Below, piece after piece: positions 1 to 8,427 of a stretch of DNA of 64,000 bases (position 1 is its first letter; each line of letters starts with the position of its first letter). Below the pieces are notes generated by a model. It was not told where the DNA came from. It ran no database searches and worked only from the letters and a program-made list of their open reading frames with translations. Where the stretch lies: positions 62,001 through 126,000 of the forward strand of contig JAEINT010000005.1 of assembly GCA_016342745.1 (NCBI GenBank), in the 5' to 3' direction. This stretch comes from Labilibaculum sp. (GTDB lineage: Bacteria > Bacteroidota > Bacteroidia > Bacteroidales > Marinifilaceae). The position numbers and the translations under genes are program-made.

Positions 1-608
1 TTTCCTAAATCTATTACAAATGCAAATGTTTCTTCTTTTGATAATCCATCTGTCCCGTTTAAATGGTCAAAGAAAATACCACCAACACCGCGAGTTTCAT
101 TTCTGAATGGAAGATAGAAATAGTCGTCAGCCCAAGTTTTAAATTTTGAATAATAATCGGGATGATGTCGATCGCAAACTTCTTTTAATTGTATGTGAAA
201 ATCTTTAGCTTCTTGTTTGTTAATGTAGATTGGGGTAAGGTCAATTCCTCCTCCAAACCAAAAGCTGCCATCCTCTAACTCAAAATAACGAACATTCATG
301 TGTATAATGGGTACATGAGGATTCTCAGGGTGCATAATAAGTGATACACCAGTTGCAAAAAACTGATCGTTATTCAGTTTGAGTTTTGATTTTATTTTAT
401 CTGGCAAAGAGCCATGAACTGCTGAGAATTGTACTCCTCCTTTTTCAATTGTATTTCCCTCTTTAATTACTCGACTTCTGCCACCACCGCCGCCGTCCCT
501 TTCCCAAAGGTCTTCAATAAAGGATGCTTTTCCATCAGTAGTCTCAATGGCCTTGGTAATTCTATCTTGTAGTTGTTTAAATTTCTCTGCGATTTCTTCT
601 TTATGCAT
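1..608 (-). CDS. hemF: Aerobic coproporphyrinogen III oxidase, C-terminus cut by window edge
   Basis: HemF uses O2 to decarboxylate coproporphyrinogen III to protoporphyrinogen IX in haem synthesis, in the cytoplasm. The minus strand reads from an ATG at 608 and stays open to position 1, giving about 202 residues of a protein that is normally near 300. Family signatures visible are the early glycine run in ERDGGGGGRSRV, then GVQFSAVHG, the HMNVRYFE strand, the active-site stretch FWFGGGIDLTP and the later FRNETRGVGGIFFDHL. The stop codon lies outside the window. A small membrane-protein gene lies 43 bases upstream on the same strand and may share a transcript. Identification is firm, and only the C-terminal end is unseen. 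An O2-dependent enzyme implies that the host meets oxygen at least part of the time. Confidence 0.93.
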   Translation of the reverse strand, partial: MHKEEIAEKFKQLQDRITKAIETTDGKASFIEDLWERDGGGGGRSRVIKEGNTIEKGGVQFSAVHGSLPDKIKSKLKLNNDQFFATGVSLIMHPENPHVPIIHMNVRYFELEDGSFWFGGGIDLTPIYINKQEAKDFHIQLKEVCDRHHPDYYSKFKTWADDYFYLPFRNETRGVGGIFFDHLNGTDGLSKEETFAFVIDLG

Positions 609-651
609 AGAGGATTATTGTTGCGTGTGTTGTCTTTAGTAATATTCTGAA

Positions 652-972
652 TTATGCTTCTTTGTGAATGGTGTTTTTCTTTTTCTTAGATGAAAAGCGA
701 CTAATCATTTTCTTTTCAAAATTCCAGAAAAATCGAAATTGCCCTAGTATACTACCTACAATTAATAATAGGATTTGATAAGCTGGAGTGATGATAATAA
801 TACTCATTATTATTTTGATCATCAGGTTGGTTTCGGGCCCAATAGAAAGGTATTCAAATATTGGTTTCCTCACCATAATTGAAAGGCTACCAGTTATGGA
901 AAAGGTAATAAGGATTAGTATTAGTTGAAGATTTGAATTGATCTCCCAACGTTTTTTAAGTTTCTCAAACAT
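652..972 (-). CDS. Small two-helix membrane protein, DUF6787-like
   Basis: This 106-residue protein begins MFEKLKKRWEI, has a hydrophobic segment at about residues 14-34, a second at about 49-76, and a basic tail rich in lysine (SSKKKKN). The pattern of a short amphipathic start, two membrane helices and a GQFRFFWNFEKK motif matches a small family found in Bacteroidota that I recall as DUF6787. Its function is unknown. It lies 43 bases upstream of hemF on the same strand, and a candidate -7 box sits about 30 bases upstream of its start, so the two may be cotranscribed. The link to haem synthesis is positional only. Confidence 0.7.
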   Translation of the reverse strand: MFEKLKKRWEINSNLQLILILITFSITGSLSIMVRKPIFEYLSIGPETNLMIKIIMSIIIITPAYQILLLIVGSILGQFRFFWNFEKKMISRFSSKKKKNTIHKEA

Positions 973-1002
973 GAGGTTTTATTTAGAATAGTTTTGAATA
1001 AG

Positions 1003-1010
1003 CAAATATA
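1003..1010 (-). promoter_or_regulatory. Candidate -7 box for the DUF6787-hemF unit
   Basis: The minus strand reads TATATTTG, a match to the Bacteroidota -7 consensus TAnnTTTG, about 30 bases upstream of the ATG at 972. No clear -33 TTTG is present at the usual distance, so this rests on one box. Confidence 0.4.
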
Positions 1011-1104
1011 ATATAAAATACCTTTAAGTCTGAAATAGGAGAGGGATTTTCTGTTTGATTTTATTGATTAAGCAATAGAATTTAAAATAAGGAAGTTTAT
1101 GACA

Positions 1105-1137
1105 TAAAAAAACCGCCTCAATTTTGAGACGGTTTTT
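1105..1137 (-). terminator. Intrinsic terminator after the POT transporter gene
   Basis: The inverted repeat ACCGTCTCAA / TTGAGGCGGT with a short AT loop is followed on the minus strand by a T run. It lies 19 bases after the stop codon of the transporter gene. A-rich and T-rich flanks on both sides mean it could work in either direction. Confidence 0.8.
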
Positions 1138-1155
1138 AATATATTTAGATGCTCC

Positions 1156-2673
1156 TTATTCAGAAACTCGTTCTAACCATTTTACCATTACAAGCATAAT
1201 GATCATTGAAATAGCACATGCGCCAATGAAGACAGTCCAGGTTAACCAAATAGGTACACCTGCGTAAAGCATTGCACCAAATACTAATAATTGGTTACCA
1301 GCACCTGTTGCACCTAGCCATAGACCTTGCATTAATCCTTGATACTGAGGAGGAGCTACTTTCGATACGAAAGAAATTCCAAGAGGACTAATGAAAAGCT
1401 CAGCTACTGTAAGAATGAAGTAAGCACCAATCAATAGGAATGGAGTTACTTTAGCAGCCTCAGGAAGACCACCCATCTCAGTTACTTCAGAGAATAATGG
1501 TAAATTAAGAGAACCTAGAGTCATCAATACATAAGCTAATGCAGCGATAAACATACCGATAGCAATCTTCTTAGGAGTAGATGGCTCAATTCCTCTGTTA
1601 CGCAACCATCCGAAGAGACCTACTACAAAAGGAGTTAAGAATACCACGAAGAATGGATTAGCCGTTTGGAAAATTTCAGGGTTCAAATCGAAACCACCAA
1701 TATTCAATACGGTATAATCCCTTGCAAACATGGTAAGAGTCAATCCATTTTGGTGGAAAGAGAACCAGAAGAAGATAACAACACCGAATACAGCTAATAA
1801 AGCATAAATTCTTTGCTTAACTTCTTTAACATCCATTTTAGTAACGGTTGTGTTATTTGCTTTAGCTTCAGCAGCTTTTTTCGCAGGATCTGGGAAGCTC
1901 GCTTTATTCTTAAGATAAATCACCAATGAAATTAACATAGCAAAAATTGCTACAGCAAATGCATAGTGGAAACCTTCGTTAAATACATTTAAGTACTCAT
2001 TACAAAAAGCAGTGTAGTCAGTAATTGGAGCAGCGCTTACTTTGTTTGCAATTTCTTGAAATCTTTCCGCTGCAACATCTGTAAGAGTACCACCTAAGTG
2101 TTGGTGACATAGCTCAGGAAGATTGGCATTGTATTCAAATCCTGATCTTGCTAACCACCAGCTTCTAATAGATGGAGCAATCATTGGAGCGAAAATACCA
2201 CCAATATTGATAAACATATAGAATAAAGAGAAACCTGAATCTCTAACTTTATCATATTTAGGATCATCATACATTTGACCAACTAAAGCCTGAAGGTTAC
2301 CCTTAAATAGACCGTTACCAAAAGCGATTACAGCTAAGGCAACACAAGTTGCAACTAAGTATAGTGTTAGGTTAGGTACAGGAGTTGGAGTTGGAATAGC
2401 AAGTAATACATATCCAAATGCCATCATTACTAGACCAGAAAGAATTGTTCCTTTGTAGTTCTTAGTTTTATCAGCAATAACACCACCTAGAATTGCTAAG
2501 AAATAAATTGAAGAATAGAAAGTTGCATAGATCCAACCAGCAGAAGTTCCATCTAAACCGAATTTTGCCTGTAAAAATAATACCAAAATAGCCATCATGG
2601 TGTAGAAACCGAAACGTTCCCCCATGTTCGCCAAAGCGGCAGGAATAAGTCCTTTAGGATGTCCTTTAAACAT
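1156..2673 (-). CDS. POT-family peptide MFS transporter
   Basis: This 505-residue protein has about 12-14 membrane helices and belongs to the proton-dependent oligopeptide transporter family, which imports di- and tripeptides. The start is placed at the ATG that gives MFKGHPKGLIPAAL. The frame is open for 57 more codons upstream, but those residues are not family-like and a candidate -7 box lies inside them. The first helix carries NMGERFGFY, the position of the E-x-x-E-R proton-coupling motif, with Asn where the first Glu is usual. About residues 225-290 form a long loop between helices that contains Cys and His residues (ELCHQH, FCNEYL). It has its own terminator, so it is probably monocistronic. 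Family assignment is strong, but the true substrate is not shown by sequence. Confidence 0.88.
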   Translation of the reverse strand: MFKGHPKGLIPAALANMGERFGFYTMMAILVLFLQAKFGLDGTSAGWIYATFYSSIYFLAILGGVIADKTKNYKGTILSGLVMMAFGYVLLAIPTPTPVPNLTLYLVATCVALAVIAFGNGLFKGNLQALVGQMYDDPKYDKVRDSGFSLFYMFINIGGIFAPMIAPSIRSWWLARSGFEYNANLPELCHQHLGGTLTDVAAERFQEIANKVSAAPITDYTAFCNEYLNVFNEGFHYAFAVAIFAMLISLVIYLKNKASFPDPAKKAAEAKANNTTVTKMDVKEVKQRIYALLAVFGVVIFFWFSFHQNGLTLTMFARDYTVLNIGGFDLNPEIFQTANPFFVVFLTPFVVGLFGWLRNRGIEPSTPKKIAIGMFIAALAYVLMTLGSLNLPLFSEVTEMGGLPEAAKVTPFLLIGAYFILTVAELFISPLGISFVSKVAPPQYQGLMQGLWLGATGAGNQLLVFGAMLYAGVPIWLTWTVFIGACAISMIIMLVMVKWLERVSE

Positions 2674-2724
2674 AAATGTTAGTTTTAAATTATAATAGTA
2701 TAGTTTTTCTTGTTTTAAGAATGA

Positions 2725-2732
2725 CAAATATA
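2725..2732 (-). promoter_or_regulatory. Candidate -7 box for the POT transporter
   Basis: The minus strand reads TATATTTG, matching TAnnTTTG, about 52 bases upstream of the chosen ATG at 2673. It supports the shorter start, since a longer protein would have to begin upstream of this promoter. No convincing -33 element is seen. Confidence 0.4.
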
Positions 2733-2822
2733 TAGAAAAAAACAAAAGAGAGTAATGATTTGTTAGCAGAATGAGTCTATTTAAAACGTTTTCGTAAGCA
2801 AATATGGAATTGAAAAGTTTAG

Positions 2823-2830
2823 TATCTTTG
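2823..2830 (+). promoter_or_regulatory. Candidate -7 box for the DUF4287/DUF5655 gene
   Basis: TATCTTTG matches the Bacteroidota -7 consensus exactly and lies about 80 bases upstream of the ATG at 2910. No matching -33 TTTG is found at 19 bases. Confidence 0.35.
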
Positions 2831-2909
2831 ATATACAAGCCCAAAGCATTAGAAATAGTAAGATGTAACCGAGTATTTTCGGTATTGTAGCCAACTAAAA
2901 TATTGACTT

Positions 2910-3452
2910 ATGGATCCTGCACTGAAGACGATGATTGAAAATATGCCTGAAAAAACGGGTAAATCATTAGAAGAATGGAAAAAAATATTGAAAAAAAAAT
3001 CATTTGAAAAACATTCGGAAGGGGTTAAATATCTAAAATCTGAATATAATGTTACACATGGGTTTGCGAATACAATTGTAACACTATCAAAAGAAGAAGA
3101 TAATACATCAGAAGATCTTGTGGAATCTCAATACAAGGGAAAAGAAGAATTAATTCCGATCTACGAAGAACTTATCAAGTATCTTAAAACCTTAGGTTCT
3201 GATGTTACTATTACTCCCCAAAAAGGAAGTGTCAGCATTATTCGTAAACGACAATTTGTTTTAATTAAACCCGCAACCAAAACAAGAATTGATTTAGGCT
3301 TGAAAATAAAAGACAAGCCAATAGCGAATAGGCTTGAAAGCTCTGGACCTTTTGGAACAATGTGTACCCATAGAGTGAGAATTTCTGAATTGTCGGAAAT
3401 TGATAACGAATTGAAAGTTTGGATACTAGAAGCATACGAAAAATCGAAATAA
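2910..3452 (+). CDS. DUF4287 and DUF5655 domain protein
   Basis: This 180-residue soluble protein has two recognisable parts. Residues 1-62 (the MDPALKTMIENMPEKTGKSLEEW type start, with GFANTIV) match DUF4287. Residues from about 80 to the end, including YKGKEELIPIYEELI, VTITPQKGSVS and HRVRISELSEID, match DUF5655, a domain often described as having a DNA- or nucleotide-transport link but without proven activity. The combination is common in Bacteroidota and Actinobacteria as a single-gene hypothetical protein. There is no signal peptide and there are no membrane segments. It stands alone between the divergent POT gene and the downstream nnr gene 109 bases away. I assign no function. Confidence 0.75.
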   Translation: MDPALKTMIENMPEKTGKSLEEWKKILKKKSFEKHSEGVKYLKSEYNVTHGFANTIVTLSKEEDNTSEDLVESQYKGKEELIPIYEELIKYLKTLGSDVTITPQKGSVSIIRKRQFVLIKPATKTRIDLGLKIKDKPIANRLESSGPFGTMCTHRVRISELSEIDNELKVWILEAYEKSK

Positions 3453-3561
3453 ATTGGCTACCATTAAATGCAAATTAGCAAGTGGTTAGATACTTATTTT
3501 ACGAGCAGTAGTCTAATTCTTTTTTCTTTATTTCAGAGTCAAAATTTAAAACTTAATTGAT

Positions 3562-5073
3562 ATGAAAGTATTCTCGGCCGACCAAATTTCAAAAATTGAT
3601 ACATTCACTATAGAACACGAGCCAATTGCTTCTATTGATTTAATGGAAAGAGCTTCATCTAAAATTTATAATTGGATCGTTGGGAAATTTCCTTCTCCTC
3701 AGAATTGCAAGATATTTATTGGACCTGGGAATAATGGAGGAGATGGTTTGGCTGTAGCTCGAATGCTTGCTGAGAAGGGCTACTCTGTAGAAGTATTTCT
3801 GCTAAAAATAAGTGATAAAATAGCTTCAGATGCTCAGGTAAACTTGAGCCGAATTCAAAACAAAAAGAACCTGGATATTTATGAGCTTACCTCCATTGAT
3901 AATATGCCTTGGTTGTTTCCAGATGACATCGTAATTGATGCTGTCTTTGGGTCAGGTTTGTCAAGACCATTAAGTGGATTGGCTCTTGAAATCGTGAATG
4001 CTATAAATGCTAGCGAGGCCAATGTTGTTTCTATCGATGTGCCATCAGGATTGATGTGTGAAGATAATTCTACGAACAATACGAGAGGAATTGTTCAAGC
4101 AGATTACACCTTAAGTTTTCAGTTTCCTAAATTGGCTTTTCTATTTCCTGAAAATGCTAAATATGTAGGCGAATGGGAAGTACTTCCAATCGATTTGCAT
4201 CAAGAAATTATAAAATCAGAATTGACCCCTTATAAAATACTAAATAGAGAATTTGTAAAATCTCTTTTAATGCCAAGAAAGAAGTTCGATCACAAAGGAA
4301 CTTATGGGCATGGTTTACTAATTAGTGGTAGTTATGGCAAAATGGGCGCAGCTATTTTGGCATCTCGCGCTAGTTTGCGTTCGGGAATAGGTTTGCTGAC
4401 TTCTCATATTCCACGTTTGGGTTATCAAATAATGCAAACTGCAGTGCCTGAAACCATGGTTAGTATCGATCGATCGGATATTATTTTTACTGAATTCCCA
4501 AATTTAGATCAATTTAAGGCAATAGCTATTGGTCCTGGAATTGATAAAAAACAGAATTCCTACAAGGCAATGATCGATTTGCTAAAAGAGGTGAAAGTAC
4601 CGATGGTCTTGGATGCAGATGCGATCAATATTATTGGTGAACATCCTGAGTTAAAAAATAACTTACCAATGGGCTGTGTATTTACGCCTCATATGAAAGA
4701 ATTTGAACGTTTGGTCGGAAAATCAAAGGATAGTTATACAAGAAACTGTATGCAAAGAGAATTTGCTAAAGAACATCAGCTTACATTGGTTTTAAAAGGA
4801 GCTTACACTGCAATTTGTTGTCCGGAAGGAAGTTGTTATTTTAATCCGACAGGAAATCCAGGAATGGCAACCGCAGGAAGTGGTGATGTACTAACTGGAA
4901 TAATATTATCTTTGTTATCGCAAGGGTATTCTTCCCATGTGGCAGCAATAATAGGAGTGTATTTACATGGTTTAGCTGGCGATTTGGCATCTGTTGATCT
5001 TGGAATTGAGGCGCTTACAGCAAGTGATATTATCGACTATTTGCCAAAAGCATGGTTAAAACTAAAAAAATGA
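3562..5073 (+). CDS. nnr: Bifunctional NAD(P)H-hydrate epimerase / ADP-dependent dehydratase
   Basis: This enzyme repairs damaged NAD(P)H hydrates: the N-terminal domain interconverts the R and S epimers and the C-terminal domain dehydrates the S form using ADP. The 503 residues show the YjeF_N domain at about 1-215, with IGPGNNGGDGLAVAR at about residues 53-67, and the YjeF-C/ribokinase-like domain from about 235, with HKGTYGHGLLISGS, LDADAIN and the nucleotide-binding GNPGMATAGSGDVLTG near residue 435. Length and domain order are normal for the fused form. It is followed after 77 bases by the DUF4831 gene on the same strand. The assignment is firm. Confidence 0.95.
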   Translation: MKVFSADQISKIDTFTIEHEPIASIDLMERASSKIYNWIVGKFPSPQNCKIFIGPGNNGGDGLAVARMLAEKGYSVEVFLLKISDKIASDAQVNLSRIQNKKNLDIYELTSIDNMPWLFPDDIVIDAVFGSGLSRPLSGLALEIVNAINASEANVVSIDVPSGLMCEDNSTNNTRGIVQADYTLSFQFPKLAFLFPENAKYVGEWEVLPIDLHQEIIKSELTPYKILNREFVKSLLMPRKKFDHKGTYGHGLLISGSYGKMGAAILASRASLRSGIGLLTSHIPRLGYQIMQTAVPETMVSIDRSDIIFTEFPNLDQFKAIAIGPGIDKKQNSYKAMIDLLKEVKVPMVLDADAINIIGEHPELKNNLPMGCVFTPHMKEFERLVGKSKDSYTRNCMQREFAKEHQLTLVLKGAYTAICCPEGSCYFNPTGNPGMATAGSGDVLTGIILSLLSQGYSSHVAAIIGVYLHGLAGDLASVDLGIEALTASDIIDYLPKAWLKLKK

Positions 5074-5150
5074 TTACTCCAGTATAATTAAGCTAGGTCG
5101 TCTAGCGTTACTAATAATAGCGAATTCAAAAATAAAAAATATAGATTGTA

Positions 5151-6293
5151 ATGAGCCGAATGATATTTAGAACCTCAATGGTATTTCTTACCATTATCTG
5201 CTTGCAATGGAATGTTAGTGCGCAAAAAAGAAGAACACTTGAAACTCCAAGTACAGTAATTTATGCTTTACCGCAAACAGTTATAAAGCTTGATGTAACA
5301 GCTGAGAAAACAATATTGAAACGAGGACCTTTTGCCGAATATGCTAACAAATACCTCGGTATTACAGATGTTGTGTCAGCAAATGGAGTAGAGTGGAAAT
5401 TGAAAACAATTAATGCTTCTTCGGTAGGAGAGGTTGATCCAGAACAATACCATAAATTAACCACTTCGGTTGATTATGAACCAAGTTTAATTGCTTTGAG
5501 CCCAACTGGCCTGATAAAAGGTTTTAATTTGAAGAAAAGCCAGATTGTCGATGAGGATAAAGAATTACTATTTACTTCTGCAGAGGATGTTGATATTGAG
5601 TATGGAAAATTCTCAATCGATCCAATACTAAAGTATAGAGAAGATACGATTTATAAGGTAGTTGAAACAGATACGGCTTTTATTAAAATACCTGTTCTTG
5701 AAAAGCAGGCCTTAACCAAGTCGTTAGAAGAAAAGGCCGAAGAAGCTGCTCATGAGATTTTTAAATTACGCAAAAGAAGATTTAAGATCTTAACTGCAAA
5801 TTACGAAGTTTTACCTCCTGACGGGAAAGCTTACGAAGTAATTGTAAGAGAACTTAGAAAATTAGAAGATGAATATTTATCTCTTTTTATAGGTAAGAAA
5901 GTAAGCTCTCATCAAATTTTTCATTTTTCTTACACACCACAAAAAGGAGAAAATGGTGGTGTCGTTTTTAGAATGTCGCCACAAATGGGACCAGTTGGCG
6001 TGAACGACTTGGGAGGTAAACCAATTCGTATTGATTTTAAAAATTTAGAAAGCACTAGAGAATTAGCAATTATTCCAACAGCAGGTATCGCTCCACAAAA
6101 GCTAATTTCTTATCGAATCCCTGGATTAGCAGATGTTTCTATTTCGAATGGGAAACGAATATTATTTAAAGATAGAATTGCAGTTGCTCAATTCGGTAAA
6201 ATTGCAAATTTACCAGCAGAGGTTTTATTGAATGAAAATTACAGTATCGAATTTTATCCTGATTTGGGATCGATAAAGAATGTGAGTAAATAG
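5151..6293 (+). CDS. Secreted DUF4831 family protein
   Basis: This 380-residue protein opens with a signal peptide of about 24 residues ending VSAQ, a usual export start in this phylum. The mature part starts with a short basic stretch and a VIYALPQTVIKLDV strand, and continues as a beta-rich protein with a central helical stretch around KSLEEKAEEAAHEIFKLRKRRF. These features match DUF4831, a Bacteroidota family of envelope proteins without known activity. A second in-frame ATG lies three codons later. It is separated by 77 bases from nnr and ends at a shared terminator facing purA. A periplasmic or surface role is inferred from the signal peptide only. Confidence 0.8.
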   Translation: MSRMIFRTSMVFLTIICLQWNVSAQKRRTLETPSTVIYALPQTVIKLDVTAEKTILKRGPFAEYANKYLGITDVVSANGVEWKLKTINASSVGEVDPEQYHKLTTSVDYEPSLIALSPTGLIKGFNLKKSQIVDEDKELLFTSAEDVDIEYGKFSIDPILKYREDTIYKVVETDTAFIKIPVLEKQALTKSLEEKAEEAAHEIFKLRKRRFKILTANYEVLPPDGKAYEVIVRELRKLEDEYLSLFIGKKVSSHQIFHFSYTPQKGENGGVVFRMSPQMGPVGVNDLGGKPIRIDFKNLESTRELAIIPTAGIAPQKLISYRIPGLADVSISNGKRILFKDRIAVAQFGKIANLPAEVLLNENYSIEFYPDLGSIKNVSK

Positions 6294-6307
6294 AAATTAA
6301 TAAGCAT

Positions 6308-6341
6308 AAAAAAATCCCGCCTTGAGCGGGATTTCTTTTTT
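6308..6341. terminator. Bidirectional terminator between the DUF4831 gene and purA
   Basis: AAATCCCGC / GCGGGATTT flank a CTTGA loop, with an A run on the left and a T run on the right. It lies between two convergent stop codons and can end both transcripts. Confidence 0.88.
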
Positions 6342-6355
6342 ATATTAGAACTTGA

Positions 6356-7627
6356 TTAATCAAGCATTCTTTCGATTGTTTGAGCTCTGTTAGGACCAAC
6401 AGAAACTACAGATACTGGAACACCAGTTTCTCTTTCGATGAAATCAATGTAAGCATTGTATTCTTCCTGGAATTCATTTTCATGAGTTGCACCAGTCATA
6501 TCTTTCTTCCATCCTTTAAACTCTGTGTAAACAGGCTTAATATCATCCGTCATTTCGTATGGTACGTGCTCTACTTCTTTACCATTTACAATGTACGAAG
6601 TACAAATTTTAATGGTATCGAAATCGTCCATAACATCTGACTTCATCATGGTTAATTCAGTTACACCATTAATCATGATAGAATATTTCAAAGAAACTAA
6701 ATCTAACCAACCACATCTTCTAGGACGACCAGTTGTAGATCCATATTCATTTCCTTTGTCTCTTAAATTCTGACCATCTTCGTCGAACAATTCAGTTGGG
6801 AATGGTCCCATACCTACTCTTGTACAATAAGCTTTGAAAATACCAATAACGCGACCGATACGATTTGGAGCAATACCTAATCCAGTACAAGCACCAGCAC
6901 AAACTGTGTTCGATGAAGTAACAAATGGATATGATCCAAAATCAATGTCTAATAAAGTTCCTTGAGCACCTTCAGCAAGAATAGATTTTCCATCTTTAAG
7001 CGCATCGTTTAAGAACTGTTCACTATCGATTAGTTGAAATTCGTTAAGAACTTTAATTCCTTCGAACCATTCTGCTTCGTATTCCGAAATATTGTAATCG
7101 AACTCATAAAACTTATCAAGCATTTGAGCATGCTTTGCTACTAATGACTCGTATTTTTCTTTGAAGTTGGTATTGATATCACCTACACGTAAACCGTTTC
7201 TTCCGGTTTTATCCATATAAGTTGGGCCAATTCCTTTCAAGGTAGATCCAATTTTCGACTTTCCTTTAGCTGCTTCAGATGCTGCGTCGAGAATTCTGTG
7301 CGAAGGCAAAATTAAATGAGCCTTCTTCGAAATAAACAAAGTTTTGGATAAATCGATTCCCAGTTTTTTTATTCCTTCAATTTCTTTTTTGAAAATTACT
7401 GGATCGATAACTACACCGTTTCCAATAACATTAATCTTATCATCACGGAAAATACCGGAAGGGATTGTGTGCAAAACATGTTTGATTTCATTGAATTCTA
7501 ACGTGTGTCCTGCATTTGGACCACCCTGGAAACGGGTGATAAAGTCGTACTTTGGGGTAAGTACATCCACAATTTTTCCTTTACCTTCATCTCCCCACTG
7601 GAGGCCTAAAAGTACATCAACTTTCAT
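6356..7627 (-). CDS. purA: Adenylosuccinate synthetase
   Basis: PurA joins IMP and aspartate using GTP, the first committed step to AMP. The chosen ATG gives MKVDVLLGLQWGDEGKGK, which puts the catalytic Asp at residue 13 and the catalytic His at residue 41 (GGPNAGHTL), exactly as in E. coli. The frame runs on for 41 codons upstream, but that extension is not family-like. Other motifs seen are GSTLKGIGPTYMDK, SNTVCAGACTGLG, the GSTTGRPRRCGWLD switch region and the C-terminal VSVGPNR. Length is 423 residues, normal for the family. It is the last gene of a rel-fur-purA set on the minus strand, but a terminator after fur and a candidate -7 box suggest its own promoter. Confidence 0.96.
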   Translation of the reverse strand: MKVDVLLGLQWGDEGKGKIVDVLTPKYDFITRFQGGPNAGHTLEFNEIKHVLHTIPSGIFRDDKINVIGNGVVIDPVIFKKEIEGIKKLGIDLSKTLFISKKAHLILPSHRILDAASEAAKGKSKIGSTLKGIGPTYMDKTGRNGLRVGDINTNFKEKYESLVAKHAQMLDKFYEFDYNISEYEAEWFEGIKVLNEFQLIDSEQFLNDALKDGKSILAEGAQGTLLDIDFGSYPFVTSSNTVCAGACTGLGIAPNRIGRVIGIFKAYCTRVGMGPFPTELFDEDGQNLRDKGNEYGSTTGRPRRCGWLDLVSLKYSIMINGVTELTMMKSDVMDDFDTIKICTSYIVNGKEVEHVPYEMTDDIKPVYTEFKGWKKDMTGATHENEFQEEYNAYIDFIERETGVPVSVVSVGPNRAQTIERMLD

Positions 7628-7747
7628 CTGTCTAATTTTGATATTAAATCTTACAAGTAAATATCCGTTCCACATCGAAGTATTTGGACTTGCTAAAATG
7701 GTTCGGTTTGCGGTTAAAGCTTGAGGATGGTTACAAGTTTTAACAGT

Positions 7748-7755
7748 CAAAGGTA
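7748..7755 (-). promoter_or_regulatory. Candidate -7 box for purA
   Basis: The minus strand reads TACCTTTG, matching TAnnTTTG, about 120 bases upstream of the purA ATG and downstream of the fur terminator. This would give purA a leader of roughly 110 bases. No -33 TTTG is seen. Confidence 0.35.
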
Positions 7756-7819
7756 ATAATTATTTTCATTTAGCGATGGTTAAAATATGGCTTGTTGATA
7801 AGTCGCTAAAGGGCACAAA

Positions 7820-7844
7820 AAAACCTCTTGTTTAAAGAGGTTTT
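7820..7844 (-). terminator. Intrinsic terminator after fur
   Basis: AAAACCTCTT / AAGAGGTTTT form a 10-base stem with a five-base loop, followed on the minus strand by T residues. It lies 24 bases after the fur stop codon and separates it from purA. Confidence 0.8.
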
Positions 7845-7867
7845 GATAAATATATGTTGTTGATAAA

Positions 7868-8326
7868 TTAGTTGCTTTCTAATTTTCTACATTCTTGACA
7901 AGTTCCATAGATATATAAAGAGTGGTGAGAAACTTTAAAATCCATATCATCTGATACATTTTTACGAACATCTTCTAATCGAGTGTCGCAAAATTCGAGA
8001 ACTTTACCACAGCGAGTACAAATTAAATGATCGTGTTTGTTGCTGTCGTATGCTTTTTCGAATTGAGCAATGTTTTTACCAAACTGATGTTTGATTACCA
8101 ACTTGCAGTCTAAAAGAAGATCTATTGTGTTGTATAGAGTAGCTCTACTTACACGGTAGTTTTTGTTTTTCATGAAGATGTAAAGAGATTCGATGTCGAA
8201 GTGTCCTTCTCGCGAATATATTTCATCTAGAATGGCATATCTTTCAGGGGTTTTTCTGTGTCCCTTTTTCTGAAGATATTCAGTAAACATCTTCTTAACA
8301 ATTTCTTTAGTGTCTTCGTTGCTCAT
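7868..8326 (-). CDS. fur: Fur-family metal-dependent transcriptional repressor
   Basis: This 152-residue cytoplasmic DNA-binding regulator senses a metal. The winged helix occupies about residues 1-85 ([27 protein letters not shown]), followed by the dimerisation domain. Metal ligands seen are [12 protein letters not shown], giving His98, His100, Cys103 and Cys106, and a second CxxC pair at Cys143 and Cys146, which together form the structural zinc site. His134 and His135 are further candidates for the sensing site. Sequence alone does not separate Fur from Zur or PerR, so the gene name is used in the family sense. It sits between rel and purA, an order common in this phylum. A short palindrome overlaps its leader and may be a self-operator. 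Confidence 0.85.
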   Translation of the reverse strand: MSNEDTKEIVKKMFTEYLQKKGHRKTPERYAILDEIYSREGHFDIESLYIFMKNKNYRVSRATLYNTIDLLLDCKLVIKHQFGKNIAQFEKAYDSNKHDHLICTRCGKVLEFCDTRLEDVRKNVSDDMDFKVSHHSLYIYGTCQECRKLESN

Positions 8327-8335
8327 ATCTAAAAA

Positions 8336-8351
8336 ATAACCTAGGTGTTAT
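8336..8351. promoter_or_regulatory. Candidate operator in the fur leader
   Basis: ATAAC / GTTAT separated by six bases lies 9 bases upstream of the fur start codon, in a very AT-rich 101-base gap after rel. Fur-family repressors often bind such AT-rich dyads in their own promoters. It is short and could arise by chance. Confidence 0.3.
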
Positions 8352-8427
8352 CTAATCTAATTTAAAATAATGGTCTAAAATAGTTATTTTTTTTAAAAAT
8401 GGAAGACTATTTAGAATAAATTTTAAT

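Noticed and set aside
2674-2844. N-terminal 57-residue extension of the POT transporter
   Set aside because: The residues are not family-like and a -7 box lies within them; MFKGHPKG is the normal family start.
7628-7750. N-terminal 41-residue extension of PurA
   Set aside because: The ATG at 7627 gives exact E. coli numbering for Asp13 and His41, so the upstream open frame is treated as leader.
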